Source: Hoylesella loescheii DSM 19665 = JCM 12249 = ATCC 15930
Lineage (GTDB): Bacteria; Bacteroidota; Bacteroidia; Bacteroidales; Bacteroidaceae
Length of the DNA stretch: 64,000 bases
Direction of reading: 5' to 3'
Assembly: GCF_000378085.1 (NCBI RefSeq)
Contig: NZ_KB899220.1
Span: 1 to 64,000 of the forward strand
Below the pieces are notes generated by a model that worked only from the letters and a program-made list of their open reading frames with translations, did no database searches and had not been told where the DNA came from. Shown here one piece after another: positions 36,074-45,913 of this stretch. Position numbers and translations under genes: made by a program. The stretch's first letter is position 1, and every line of letters starts with the position of its first letter.

Positions 36074-39000
36074 CTAGAAGCCCAACCTCACTGATAGTTC
36101 TACACTGCGCTCGTAAGGGTAGCTAAGTCCGCGTTCGCGCTTTACCGACGAGAGGTAGAACAAGTCGTTGGCCAACATTTCCAAGTGCAATCGCCTCAAA
36201 CCGTATTTTTGGATGAAAGCCAAAGGCACCTCGTAAGCGAACGACAAGCTACTTAAGCTCAGGTAATTGTTGGTTTGCACGAAGCGCGATGTTTGCATGG
36301 GCACACTCGAATCGCTGATGCGCTTGTATGCCGTTTGTTCGCCCACTTGCTTCCATCTGTCGTTAAACACCCTTTCGTCGGCATTATAACGCGGGTCGGC
36401 TCCTTCCACTTTAGAGGCCAATGTCTGGTTGTAGACCGCACCACCAAACGAATAACGCAGTGATGCACCCATTGAAAACTCGCGATAAGTGAGGTAAGAG
36501 CTGAGCGAACCGTTGCCAAAGGGCGTGGTATCTCCAAACACAACCTTGTCGTTGGGATCGTAAACGAAGGTGTAACTACCATCGCGCTTGATGAACACTT
36601 CATTACCCGTGATGGGGTCGATACCTGCCGAAGGAACAACTTTCAATGCTGTAAGCGACTGCCCTTCTTCATAAATGGGCAACGGAGCTAGTCCGTCCTT
36701 GGCCTGATTTTTCTCGTTTTGCTCGCGCAAAGCGTTGCTTATCTTCTTTATCTTATTTTTGTTATAGGCATAATTGAGGCTTAGCGACCATTGCCAGTCT
36801 TTATTCTGGATGGGTATCACGCGTGTTTGGAACTCCAAACCACGGTTTTCAACCTCGCCAACGTTCTCGCGCGACGTTCTCACACCCACCGATGGGGCCT
36901 TGGTTATGTCAAGCAAAAGGTTGTCGGTATTCTTTAAATAGAAGTCGGCAGAGAAGTCCCACCTTCCCTTAAACATCGTTAGGTCTAGTCCCACGTTTCC
37001 ACTAAGGGTGCGTTCCCACTTCAAATTGGTGTTACCTATACCCATAGGAACGGCTCCAATACCTTTTATATAATTATATCCGTTGAGATAAGTGTACATC
37101 GTCAGTGCCTGATAGGGTTCGAACGAGATGTTACCCAAGTAGCCCACACTAGCACGGAGCTTAAGTAATTGGAAAGGCGAGCCTTTGAGGAACGACTCGT
37201 TGTGAACGTTCCAACCAGTACCCAAACTCCAGAAGGGAGCAAAACGGGTGTTCTTACCAAACTTCGACGAGCCCTCGTAACGGTAAATCACGTCGAGGAA
37301 ATAACGATTGTCCCAAATGGCATTGGCATTAACGAAGAAGCCCACACCGTTATACTTGGTGTCGGTGCCCGAAGGACGTCCCGTGGGATAGCTTCCCGCC
37401 AACGATGCATGGGCAATATTGTCGGTGTAATAACCCACAGAAGCATACGTACTGCCGTCTACCGAGTTAGATTCGATGCTTGCACCCGCCATGGCCGTAA
37501 GGAAAAGCTTCTTCAACAGATAGTCGTTATACGATGCCATCAGCTTTCCTTGATAGGTGGTGGTTTTGGTAAAGGTCTCTTTCAGACCTCCTCTGCGCGA
37601 CACGTCGGCCACGTTTTTAAGTTGGTCGGCCGAGAAAGGCGACACGAAGGTACGACCGTCGTACTTGCTTTTCTGTATCGAGAAGTCGCCGTCTATTCGG
37701 AATTTCTCACCCAGCCACAATTGTAGCGAGGTGGTATTGAGGAAGTCGAAGTTGTCGCCCTTGCTGAAACTGCCCAGCGAGGCTTCGTAAAGGGGGTTCG
37801 ACAAGTCGTAGTTAAGTTTGGGCTTAAGCGCTCCCGTCTCGTCGTAAGGATATTCGTAGGGATTTTGTTTCACCCAGTCAGAAAAGTCGCCATAAGGCGA
37901 TTGGGTCGATCTTACCGAAGAAATCGTAGCCGTATTGGTGACAAAGAATTTGCCGGGGAGGTTGTACGAGAGTTTGAAATTTGTAGAAAGGCGTTCGCGA
38001 TTAGAACCTTTCATCACACCCGCATCGTTTCCGTAGCGCACGCCCAAGTTGTAACGAGCATGCTCGTCGCCACCATCAATGCTCAAGCTTTGTTGGGTAG
38101 AGATGGCGTTGCGCAAAGGCTTCGAAATCCAGTCGGTGCTTACACCGTCTTGTATCTGATTGTAATATTGGGCATATTTCTTATCCAGCGCGTATTGCTC
38201 GGTAAGGTCGGTCGAGGTATAAAGTCCTGCCAAGCGTTCGTACTCAAGCTTCTGCGAGGCCGAAAGCAGGTTGTAGTCGCTAAGGTCGGGTGTCGACAAG
38301 CGCAGCGTACCACTATAATTAAGTTTCAGTTTTCCACCCTTCAAGGCCTTGGTGGTGATAACGATAACACCAGCAGAAGCCTTCGCGCCATACAATGCCG
38401 ATGCCGACGCATCTTTAAGCACCGTCACGGTTTCGATGTCGTTCATGTCCATGTCGTTCACATAGTCCACTTTCACCTGCGAACCATCCACTACAAACAC
38501 GGGCATGTTGGCCTGTCCCGTAAACGTTGCACGTCCACGTATGTTGATATCGGCCATCTTGTTGGGGTCAGAACCTCCTGCATTGTCTTCCAAGATGTTC
38601 ATGCCTGGCACAAAAGTAGCAAGACTTGTCAATACGTTCTTAGTGCCCACGGCCAACAGTTCGTCTTTCTTGATAGACACTTGCGCACCAGTAAAGCTGT
38701 TCTTGTTCTTTGTGGCGAAACCTGTTACCACCACTTCGCCCAGCACATCGGCATCGTCGTGCATCACGAAGTTGCCCGCTGTGCCGTTCTTCACTGTTTT
38801 TTCCAGCGGCTTGTAGCCAATGTAGTTAAAGGTAAGTTTCACCTCTGGCTGGTCAGTTTCTATCTCGTAATGCCCATCTAGGTCGGTGATGTAGCCACCA
38901 CTAAAGCCTTGCATCCTGATGGTTACACCTGGTAGGGGTTGCCCTTCGGCATCGGTTATCTGCCCGTAAACACCCTTTCTACGTTCAACTACGTTTTTAC

Positions 39001-39340
39001 GGTTCAGCTTGACCGTGTTACCCGTGATATTGTAGCTAAAAGCAGCCTGATTAAGCACTTGTCCTAAGACGGCCCGAACGGGCTGTTCGCGGGCATCAAT
39101 GCTTACGCGGTCGGCCTTTTCAAGCTGCGATGCGTCTACATCGAACTGTAAACCTGTCTGTTTTGAAACCTCGTCAAGGAAAGTCTTTAACGTAACTTGC
39201 TTCATTGCCAGCGTCACTCGCATATTGTCTACGCTTTGCGATTGCGCCGATATCGTCGGCGTACCACCAAAGAGTAGTACAAGAGCCAACACCGCCAAAA
39301 CACGTAACACGAAATTAGTCTTCTGCATTTGTTTTCTCAT
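36074..39340 (-). CDS. SusC/RagA family TonB-linked outer-membrane protein
   Basis: 1088 residues. Signal peptide about 1-33, then an STN domain (VTLKTFLDEVSKQTGLQF, about 40-110), a carboxypeptidase-regulatory-like domain (GVYGQITDAEGQPLPGVTI), a plug (GEVVVTGFATKNKNSFTG.. LKDASASALYGAKASAGVIVITTK) and a large barrel ending in VELSVRLGF. It imports substrate, probably peptides given the metalloproteases downstream, with SusD. STN domains usually signal to a FecR/ECF sigma pair, but none is encoded in the window. First gene of the operon. Confidence 0.95.
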   Translation of the reverse strand: MRKQMQKTNFVLRVLAVLALVLLFGGTPTISAQSQSVDNMRVTLAMKQVTLKTFLDEVSKQTGLQFDVDASQLEKADRVSIDAREQPVRAVLGQVLNQAAFSYNITGNTVKLNRKNVVERRKGVYGQITDAEGQPLPGVTIRMQGFSGGYITDLDGHYEIETDQPEVKLTFNYIGYKPLEKTVKNGTAGNFVMHDDADVLGEVVVTGFATKNKNSFTGAQVSIKKDELLAVGTKNVLTSLATFVPGMNILEDNAGGSDPNKMADINIRGRATFTGQANMPVFVVDGSQVKVDYVNDMDMNDIETVTVLKDASASALYGAKASAGVIVITTKALKGGKLKLNYSGTLRLSTPDLSDYNLLSASQKLEYERLAGLYTSTDLTEQYALDKKYAQYYNQIQDGVSTDWISKPLRNAISTQQSLSIDGGDEHARYNLGVRYGNDAGVMKGSNRERLSTNFKLSYNLPGKFFVTNTATISSVRSTQSPYGDFSDWVKQNPYEYPYDETGALKPKLNYDLSNPLYEASLGSFSKGDNFDFLNTTSLQLWLGEKFRIDGDFSIQKSKYDGRTFVSPFSADQLKNVADVSRRGGLKETFTKTTTYQGKLMASYNDYLLKKLFLTAMAGASIESNSVDGSTYASVGYYTDNIAHASLAGSYPTGRPSGTDTKYNGVGFFVNANAIWDNRYFLDVIYRYEGSSKFGKNTRFAPFWSLGTGWNVHNESFLKGSPFQLLKLRASVGYLGNISFEPYQALTMYTYLNGYNYIKGIGAVPMGIGNTNLKWERTLSGNVGLDLTMFKGRWDFSADFYLKNTDNLLLDITKAPSVGVRTSRENVGEVENRGLEFQTRVIPIQNKDWQWSLSLNYAYNKNKIKKISNALREQNEKNQAKDGLAPLPIYEEGQSLTALKVVPSAGIDPITGNEVFIKRDGSYTFVYDPNDKVVFGDTTPFGNGSLSSYLTYREFSMGASLRYSFGGAVYNQTLASKVEGADPRYNADERVFNDRWKQVGEQTAYKRISDSSVPMQTSRFVQTNNYLSLSSLSFAYEVPLAFIQKYGLRRLHLEMLANDLFYLSSVKRERGLSYPYERSVELSVRLGF

Positions 39341-39450
39341 CTATTGTTATCCTTTCTCTGTTTACTTTCACACGCTCCTTCACCAAGTAGCATTCCATCC
39401 CAATCAAGATGGTTTTCTGCAACACGTTCTTCCCAGAAACAGCGATTTTG

Positions 39451-39482
39451 CAAAAGTACGTAAAAATTAATCAATATGCAAA
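39451..39482 (-). promoter_or_regulatory. Promoter of the SusC-SusD-metalloprotease operon
   Basis: Minus-strand TTTG (39479-39482), 20-base spacer, TACTTTTG (39451-39458): perfect consensus, start near 39445, giving a leader of about 105 bases before susC. Confidence 0.85.
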
Positions 39483-39656
39483 TTAAATATCACTTTTTAC
39501 GTTAAATCGGCACAAAAACAACCTTAGTCATACCATTTCGAACAAAAACGAAAGAGCGTTATGCCAAAGCCTGCACACATATATCATAAAAAAGAATTGT
39601 CTTTAGGATATTGTCTGCGCACCATTTTCCCAGCAATGCATCAGTACAAGACCGTT

Positions 39657-39762
39657 TGTAGTGGGGCTACAAGCCTTTTGTAGTCACACTACAAGCGCTT
39701 TGTAGGGTCACTACAACTGCTTTGTAGTGCCCCTACAAACCACTTGTAGCGAAACAGAGGCC
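39657..39762. repeat. 22-bp-period palindrome array, TGTAG family (5 units)
   Basis: Units start at 39657, 39679, 39701, 39723 and 39745, exact 22-base steps. It lies between the susC promoter and the MATE gene stop, which is on the same strand. Confidence 0.87.
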
Positions 39763-39972
39763 TGCTAGCCGCTGTTCGCAGGTTAAAAACAATTAGTTAA
39801 AAGCCTAATCTCTTTTTACCCTAAAAAACATGTTTACACGCGCATTCGTCAAGGAATATTGTGCAAGGGCACTGATGCGCCTACGTTTCTAACTACATAT
39901 CAAAGTGTCTTAAAGGTTTAGCAACACACTTGCACCACTTCGTTGGCATGCACAAAACACAATGTGGACCAA

Positions 39973-41394
39973 CTATAACAGCGCCTGCCGCCCACCATCT
40001 GCATTGTTTTTCTCTACACCACCTTCAGCCTTTAGCCACGCACCCCACTTCAAACGAATAAGGAACAGCGTGCCACGGAAGGTAAGTTCTATGGCCATGG
40101 CGGTCCAAACGCCTTGCAAACCATACCAATGTGCAAGCACGGCAGCGAGCGTTAGGCGAACTCCCCACATGCTAGCAAGGTTCATCAGCGAAGGCTTAAG
40201 CGTGTCGCCCGCCCCCACACATACGCAATTGCCCACGATGGCGGCAGCAAACATCGGTTCGGCAAAGGCCTCAATGCGAAGCACCTGCGTGCCTAGGTCG
40301 CGTATCTCTTCAACGGGCGTCATCAGGCCTATCATCTCGGGGGCGAAAACATACATCACCACGCCCATCAAGGCCATAACAGCCATACCCATTCCCACCG
40401 TCAACTTGGCGAAACTTCGACACAAACCATATTGTCCTGCACCCATACTCTGCCCTACAAGCGTAGTGGCGGCATCGCCTATACCATATCCCGGCATGTA
40501 ACAAAGGCTTTCTGCAGTGATGGCAAAGGTGTTGGCAGCAATAGCAAAGTTGCCCAACGGTGCAACGATATAGGTACTAACAATCTGCGCTCCGCTCATC
40601 AACACGTACTGCGCTGCTATGGGAGCGCTTATCTTAACGGCATTTCGCACGTACGACCACATCCAAACGAAACGCTCCTTGTCGAGTCGAAGCGCCAAGA
40701 TGGACGAGCGAAACAGCGCAAACCAAGCCTCAACCGAGGCGACAATGGCGATAGATAAGACCGTGCCCAAGGCTGCGCCAGGCACGCCAAGGCCTGCCAC
40801 GTAGATAAAAAGATAGTTGAAACATACATCCAACACACACATCAGCACACTCATTATACTGGGTATCTGCATGTTGCCAGCACTCTTCAGCATGTTAGAC
40901 GAAAGGATGCCTAACTGCAAAAACGGCACCGAGAGGGCATAAATAAGAAAATACAACGAGGCATCGTGGGCTATATCGTCACCGCCACGCAACCAACCGG
41001 GCAACCTAAACGCAATGAGCGAGGCGCACAAGGTAACCAATAAGCTGAAAGCTAACGTTGCCACCAGCGCATGGCGCATCACTTGGCGCGCCTTAACAAA
41101 GTCGTTTGCACCGATAAAATGGGCTACTTGCACCGAAAAGCCTAACGAAACAGCCGAACAAAGACCGCCAAAGAGCCACGTGGCCGACTCAACCAAGCCT
41201 ATGGAAGCAGATGCCGTAGCACCCAATTTGCCAACCATGGCCGCGTCGATATAAAACATCAAGACGTTGGTTACTTGCGCCAATATCGAGGGAATGCTAA
41301 GTCCCACTATAAGACTTAGCATTTCGTTGTGCGTAAGCGTTTTCCCTTGCCTTATGCCAGCTAGAAGTGCGTCGTTGCTTTTCTTGTTAAACAT
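39973..41394 (-). CDS. MATE family efflux transporter
   Basis: 473 residues, about 12 transmembrane helices. The N-terminal half (SIPSILAQVTNVLMFYIDAAMVGKLG) and the repeated second half (SAPIAAQYVLMSGAQIVSTYIVAPLG) show the internal duplication of MATE Na+/H+-coupled drug antiporters. The substrate cannot be told. The inner-membrane location follows from the helices. Single gene with its own consensus promoter. Confidence 0.93.
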   Translation of the reverse strand: MFNKKSNDALLAGIRQGKTLTHNEMLSLIVGLSIPSILAQVTNVLMFYIDAAMVGKLGATASASIGLVESATWLFGGLCSAVSLGFSVQVAHFIGANDFVKARQVMRHALVATLAFSLLVTLCASLIAFRLPGWLRGGDDIAHDASLYFLIYALSVPFLQLGILSSNMLKSAGNMQIPSIMSVLMCVLDVCFNYLFIYVAGLGVPGAALGTVLSIAIVASVEAWFALFRSSILALRLDKERFVWMWSYVRNAVKISAPIAAQYVLMSGAQIVSTYIVAPLGNFAIAANTFAITAESLCYMPGYGIGDAATTLVGQSMGAGQYGLCRSFAKLTVGMGMAVMALMGVVMYVFAPEMIGLMTPVEEIRDLGTQVLRIEAFAEPMFAAAIVGNCVCVGAGDTLKPSLMNLASMWGVRLTLAAVLAHWYGLQGVWTAMAIELTFRGTLFLIRLKWGAWLKAEGGVEKNNADGGRQALL

Positions 41395-41432
41395 GTTCCC
41401 TCTTACTTACTTTATCGCTCACAGGCGTCTTG

Positions 41433-41464
41433 CAAAGATACGTATTAAGTCGTCAACAAACAAA
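41433..41464 (-). promoter_or_regulatory. Promoter of the MATE gene
   Basis: Minus-strand TTTG (41461-41464), 20-base spacer, TATCTTTG (41433-41440), start near 41427; leader about 33 bases. Confidence 0.85.
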
Positions 41465-41599
41465 AAAGCGATACCCTTTTGTAACGAGGATACCACCCTA
41501 ATTGCTAACATTAATGCCACGTTTTGTATCGTCCCACTGCGAAACCACTCCACAGGTGGAAGTTATCCAAAACCAGCCTTAAATAAAATTTTTCTCTGA

Positions 41600-42356
41600 T
41601 TCACTATTGAGTGGCGGGGGGTTCGTCGGTTATCCTATCCCCGCCGCATAGCCCATTGCAGCAAAAAGCTGCAAAAAGGGCGTTCATCTAACATCATCCT
41701 CTTTCTACCTTATCAAACTAACCTATTGAAGCATCAATCTAAACTGACTATCCTAAAACACAACCTTTCTTTACTTGCCTTTGGTCTAATACCCAATAAT
41801 CCTGAAAAATCTATCTTACCTATTAATACCTAACCTAAATATGTATTGTTACCTGAAATATCAATCTTTGTCTTTGCCTTAGCCTAATACATTCCTATGT
41901 TTCCGTAATTTCAATCTTATCTTGCCTATGTCTTTGTAAATACCTATGGCTATCCTTATCGTCAATCTTTTAATCTTACCTTTACTCTCGCTAAACCTTA
42001 TATGTTGTATATTTTGTCTTTTCTTCTTTTCCTATCCCCTTTGCCAGTGGCGAAAGGGCTGTTTTCCCAATACAATCTAAATGCCTCTTAAAAGTAATAC
42101 CTTCTACCTAAACAAATTGGATCACTCCAACAACTAAACAATCTTCAATCTTATACTTAACTAAACACCTACTTTATTCTTTTCTCTCAAACTTCTCACA
42201 ATTTTTCGAATTTATCGTGATTGTGATTTGTTTTCTTTTTTACGATGCAAAGTTACAGCTGTTTGCGCAAACAGCCAAGAAAAAAAACATGTTTTTCATC
42301 ATAAAACCACTTCTCTTGACCCTAATCAAGTGTGTTTGTGTTCGCACACAAAGGTA
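41600..42356. other. Pyrimidine-rich gene-free region with orphan minus-strand promoters
   Basis: No gene between 41465 and 42718. On the plus strand 41700-42200 is strongly pyrimidine-rich with the recurring words CAATCTT and TATCTTACC, plus a hairpin at 42037-42058. Two minus-strand -7 boxes lie at its right end: TAACTTTG (42248-42255, with CTTG 20 bases upstream) and TACCTTTG (42349-42356, no good -33). They could drive a long RNA through the region. Confidence 0.4.
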
Positions 42357-42718
42357 AAATAGAGTATAAAATACGTATAAAACCAACAAAATGAGCCACT
42401 TACGCACCCTTATTAATGCATGTGTGAAATAATCTAAAAATCTTTTTACGATAAGAAAAATTAGTTGTTGCACAACATAAAAACGAAAACGAAACGCAAG
42501 TAAAAGAAAAAGAGAACACTTTGGAACTATGTAGCTGTTCCTAAACGTTAAAAAAGCATTCCGCCATAAAGACTCATTCGCTTCTGGGAGGAATGTTTTC
42601 CCAAAACCCTGCGGGTAAAATGCGCTACTTAAACATCAAACGAAGCCTGCACCAGAACTCACCAATGGCAGGCAGGAATACCGATAGCGACCACCGCTAC
42701 ACAATATATATATAATAA

Positions 42719-43906
42719 GTGCGTTATCAACGTATGCAATGGACAGACAGAATTAGGCAAATGAAAATCATCCTGGTGACGGTCGCAACAATAATTGTTA
42801 CGGCATCGCTAGTGGTGTCGCACTTGCTTACACGCGACCTAGAAGCCGAAGAACGCCATAAGATGGAGATCTGGGCGGAAGCCATGCGCACGCTAAACCA
42901 AGCTGACGAGAACACCGACCTTAATCTGGTGTTGCGCGTTATCAATGATAACAACACCATTCCTGTGGTTGTGCTCGACGCCAAAGGCAAAGCACAAACC
43001 GCCCGCAACATCAACCTGAAAGGTAAAGTGGGAGAAGACAGCGTGCTGTTGGTAAACAATCTGGGGCGCCGACTGCTCTCCGAGGGGCGGTTCATTCGCA
43101 TATCGCTCAACGATTCTATACAAAGCGAATACATCGACGTGTGTTATGCCGACTCGCTGATGCTTCAACGCTTGGCAACCTATCCCTACGTGCAACTTGG
43201 CATCGTACTGGTTTTTGTCATGGTGGCCATCATTGCCTTGCGTACATCTAAGCGAGCAGAACAAAATAAGGTGTGGGTAGGCCTGTCGAAAGAAACGGCT
43301 CACCAGCTGGGAACACCCATATCGAGCCTTATGGCATGGACGGAGGTGCTGAAAGAGACACATCCCGACGACGAGTTGATACCCGAAATGGAGAAGGATA
43401 TTAGTAGGTTGCAACTCATTGCCGATAGGTTTTCGAAGATAGGTTCTATGCCCGAGCCCGTCCCCGCAAGCCTTAACGAGGTTATGGCACACGTTATCGA
43501 CTACATAGACAAGCGCACCCCCAAGCGCATTGCTCTTAAAACGCAGTTTCCTGAAGAAGATATCATACTTAACCTCAATGCCTCGCTCTTCGAATGGGTT
43601 ATCGAAAACCTATGCAAGAACGCAGTAGATGCCATTGGCGAAAGTGAAGGTACCATCACGTTAAGCGTACAAAAGACACCTCAAAAAGTGCTTATTGAGG
43701 TAAGCGACACGGGAAAAGGTATCCGCAAGAAAGACATCGGCAACGTTTTCCGGCCAGGGTTCACCACCAAGAAACGTGGTTGGGGACTGGGATTATCACT
43801 GGCCAAGCGTATTGTGGAAGAATATCATAAGGGTAAGATTAGCGTGAAAAGTTCGGAAGTCGGCATCGGCACAACGTTCCTTATCGAACTGAAAGCGGAG
43901 CGATAA
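42719..43906 (+). CDS. Sensor histidine kinase (orphan)
   Basis: 395 residues. TM helices at about 16-38 and 157-177 flank a sensor domain of about 120 residues. The H box is in KETAHQLGTPISSLMAW (His about 195), followed by an N box (ENLCKNAVDAIG), G1 (DTGKGI) and G2 (GWGLGLSLAKRIVEEY). This is a HisKA/HATPase_c kinase that autophosphorylates and passes phosphate to a response regulator. No regulator gene is adjacent; the signal is unknown. It stands alone, with no clear promoter match upstream. Confidence 0.9.
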   Translation: MRYQRMQWTDRIRQMKIILVTVATIIVTASLVVSHLLTRDLEAEERHKMEIWAEAMRTLNQADENTDLNLVLRVINDNNTIPVVVLDAKGKAQTARNINLKGKVGEDSVLLVNNLGRRLLSEGRFIRISLNDSIQSEYIDVCYADSLMLQRLATYPYVQLGIVLVFVMVAIIALRTSKRAEQNKVWVGLSKETAHQLGTPISSLMAWTEVLKETHPDDELIPEMEKDISRLQLIADRFSKIGSMPEPVPASLNEVMAHVIDYIDKRTPKRIALKTQFPEEDIILNLNASLFEWVIENLCKNAVDAIGESEGTITLSVQKTPQKVLIEVSDTGKGIRKKDIGNVFRPGFTTKKRGWGLGLSLAKRIVEEYHKGKISVKSSEVGIGTTFLIELKAER

Positions 43907-44119
43907 GCCTCGCCACCTCTACCAAAAGTTTACATTCTCCACGTTATTGCAATAGGAAAACCTATGCATCATCACGACCCGCCAATGCCACTTTGCGACA
44001 CAATAATCCGTGCTTAAAATCTAATCACGAAACAAAACACCTACTCTACCCTTGCGTCTCTTAACCTTTCAAACAGCCAGAATTAAACTTTAAAACACAG
44101 CTTTCACTTCTATCGCCGA

Positions 44120-44226
44120 GTTACATATTAGGTGGAACGCGGTTACATGTGACATGGAACAAGGTTACAGATGAGCTGGAACAAGGTTACATCTTAGGTG
44201 GAACACAAGTACAAATCAACTGGAAT
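44120..44226. repeat. 22-bp-period palindrome array, GTTACA/GTTCCA family (5 units)
   Basis: Units start at 44120, 44142, 44164, 44186 and 44208, exact 22-base steps (GTTACA-N7-TGGAAC). Here the left arm is GTTACA rather than GTTCCA, so pairing is one base weaker. It lies 210 bases after the histidine kinase stop. Confidence 0.85.
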
Positions 44227-44434
44227 AACGCGAACGACGTATCATCGCAGTTTTAGAGCATTGAAAACGGAATGCAACTGATGGCAAATGGTAGATTATT
44301 GGTTACGTACATGATGATTCAGGGTAAAAAAACGACATCATACGCACTATTGTATTAAAAGTGATTGCGATGAAACTATCCGCGCTCTAAGAATGCAACA
44401 AAAACCTGTATGCACTGTTGCAACAAAGCGTTTT

Positions 44435-44473
44435 ACTCCCCTCTCCCCTTGGAGAGCGGCTGGAGGCGGAGCC
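44435..44473. repeat. REP-like palindrome (CTCCCCTCTCC family), degenerate copy
   Basis: Begins ACTCCCCTCTCCCCTTGGAG like the copy at 57499 but diverges on the right (AGCGGCTGGAGGCGGAG). Same orientation as the 57499 copy. Confidence 0.7.
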
Positions 44474-44504
44474 CATTTTTGAGATTGAGGCATAAAAACA
44501 AGAA

Positions 44505-44539
44505 AAATCCCGACCGCTCGAAGTGAGCAGTCGGGATTT
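44505..44539 (-). terminator. Terminator of tRNA-Leu
   Basis: Stem AAATCCCGAC-GCTC (44505-44519) with its complement, allowing one bulge, ending at 44539; the minus-strand tail is TTTTTCTTG. Directly follows the tRNA. Confidence 0.85.
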
Positions 44540-44543
44540 GTTG

Positions 44544-44625
44544 TGCGCCTGATAGGACTCGAACCTACACGTCGCGAAACACTAGATCCTAAGTCTAGCG
44601 CGTCTACCAATTTCGCCACAGGCGC
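44544..44625 (-). tRNA. tRNA-Leu (TAG)
   Basis: The reverse complement folds as a class II tRNA: acceptor GCGCCTG/CAGGCGC, anticodon stem CTAGA/TCTAG with loop CTTAGGA (anticodon TAG), a long variable arm and T loop GTTCGAGTC. No CCA encoded. It has its own promoter and terminator. Confidence 0.96.
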
Positions 44626-44637
44626 TAATTTGCGGTG

Positions 44638-44669
44638 CAAAGGTAGTTATTTTTTAGGGGCAGGCCAAA
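44638..44669 (-). promoter_or_regulatory. Promoter of tRNA-Leu
   Basis: Minus-strand TTTG (44666-44669), 20-base spacer, TACCTTTG (44638-44645): perfect consensus, identical -7 box and spacing to the tRNA-Met promoter. Confidence 0.85.
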
Positions 44670-44893
44670 TTTTTCGACGTCTTTTTATCTGTCTTTTACG
44701 CGCGCGCGTATATATAAAGAGGTGTATGTGGGGTAAAAAGAGCATTTTCTACATCATGCCTAAGGCAAAACACCCGCTCGACAAGCCTGTTCTTATGTCG
44801 GAAATTAAGTGGCGTGCACCCCACGGTCTTTAAACATTGATCTGCTCAACCCTACGATTTCCTAGCGCAAGTTGATGTCAGGCCGCGGGCATT

Positions 44894-45913
44894 TTACTGC
44901 GCCAACAGCTTTCGGGCATATTCAATGAGCGTATCCCTTCCCTTCAAAAGGTCAGCAGTTCTCATGTCAACTCGGTGCGTTGAGGGGATGCCGAACTCGG
45001 TGTCGTTACCTTCGCGGTCGTACATAGGACAAGCCGAGAAGCGCACCATCCACCCATTGGGCAACTCGCTAGAAAAAGGTAGCCCGGCTCCACCACCCGT
45101 TCGGTCGCCAACCACTGTGACTTGGGGCAAGCACAGCATGTATTTCACAAACTCGTTGGCCGCACTGTACACGCCGCGATTGGTTAGAACCACCACCCGC
45201 TTTTGCCATCTTAGCCCCTTAGAGGGTTTAAGTATCTGCTGACGACGTGGTGAAAAGTCGTTATGTCCTCGTCCTGTCTTGTGCTGTATATATCCCACCA
45301 GCACTTCTTTGTTGGTAAAACGAGCCGCAAGCGCTTCGGCACTGGTCACCAATCCACCCCCATTCTCGCGCAAATCGATAATTAGGCCGTTGCATGGGGC
45401 GAAATAAAGCAAGATGCGATCAAGGTTACCAGCGCCAAAATCATTGGTGAAGGTGGCGCAACGCAGGTATCCCACATTATCATTAAGTATCCGATACTTC
45501 ATGCCAGCCGCAATCTTGTAATCCGTTCCTAGGTAAAGCTTCAACACGCTCTCACTAAAATTGGATGGATAATCTTCTTTCCACGACCAGTCGCGCCCAA
45601 CATCGAAGGGTGCATAGAGGTTAACGTGCCCGTCTTTAAGCTCACCTAGCATGTTGGTCAGCACCTCAAAGGTTTGCTCTTCGGTCATTCCGTCGTGGAA
45701 TTGGGGTGCATATTTGGCGTAAACGGCATTCCAATCCAATCCGTATGCTTGCTTCTTATAGTCGAAAAAGCAATAATGCTCATCGATTATTCGCCATAAA
45801 GCCTCGAAATTTCCACGTGGATTATTATCGTATTGCTCTACGTCTACACAGGCGCCGAACAGTCCCCACACCGCCATTAGTGGGAGGAAGAAGTGTAAAA
45901 GTAATCTTTTCAT
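44894..45913 (-). CDS. S41 family peptidase lipoprotein
   Basis: 339 residues. Lipoprotein signal (LMAVWGLFGACVD, Cys about 22). A tail-specific-protease N-terminal helical region (FEALWRIIDEHYCFFDYKK) precedes the catalytic domain: GLIIDLRENGGG strand, nucleophile Ser in NRGVYSAANEF and a following DRTGGGAGLP segment. No PDZ insertion is seen. It cleaves peptides in the periplasm; substrate unknown. Its start overlaps the DUF3316 gene by 4 bases, so it is the last gene of the parC transcript. Confidence 0.88.
   Translation of the reverse strand: MKRLLLHFFLPLMAVWGLFGACVDVEQYDNNPRGNFEALWRIIDEHYCFFDYKKQAYGLDWNAVYAKYAPQFHDGMTEEQTFEVLTNMLGELKDGHVNLYAPFDVGRDWSWKEDYPSNFSESVLKLYLGTDYKIAAGMKYRILNDNVGYLRCATFTNDFGAGNLDRILLYFAPCNGLIIDLRENGGGLVTSAEALAARFTNKEVLVGYIQHKTGRGHNDFSPRRQQILKPSKGLRWQKRVVVLTNRGVYSAANEFVKYMLCLPQVTVVGDRTGGGAGLPFSSELPNGWMVRFSACPMYDREGNDTEFGIPSTHRVDMRTADLLKGRDTLIEYARKLLAQ

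Noticed and set aside
42240-42473. 77-codon minus-strand frame
   Set aside because: It contains two -7 boxes and low-complexity AT-rich sequence with no protein-like features.
44347-44640. 97-codon minus-strand frame
   Set aside because: It covers tRNA-Leu and its terminator.
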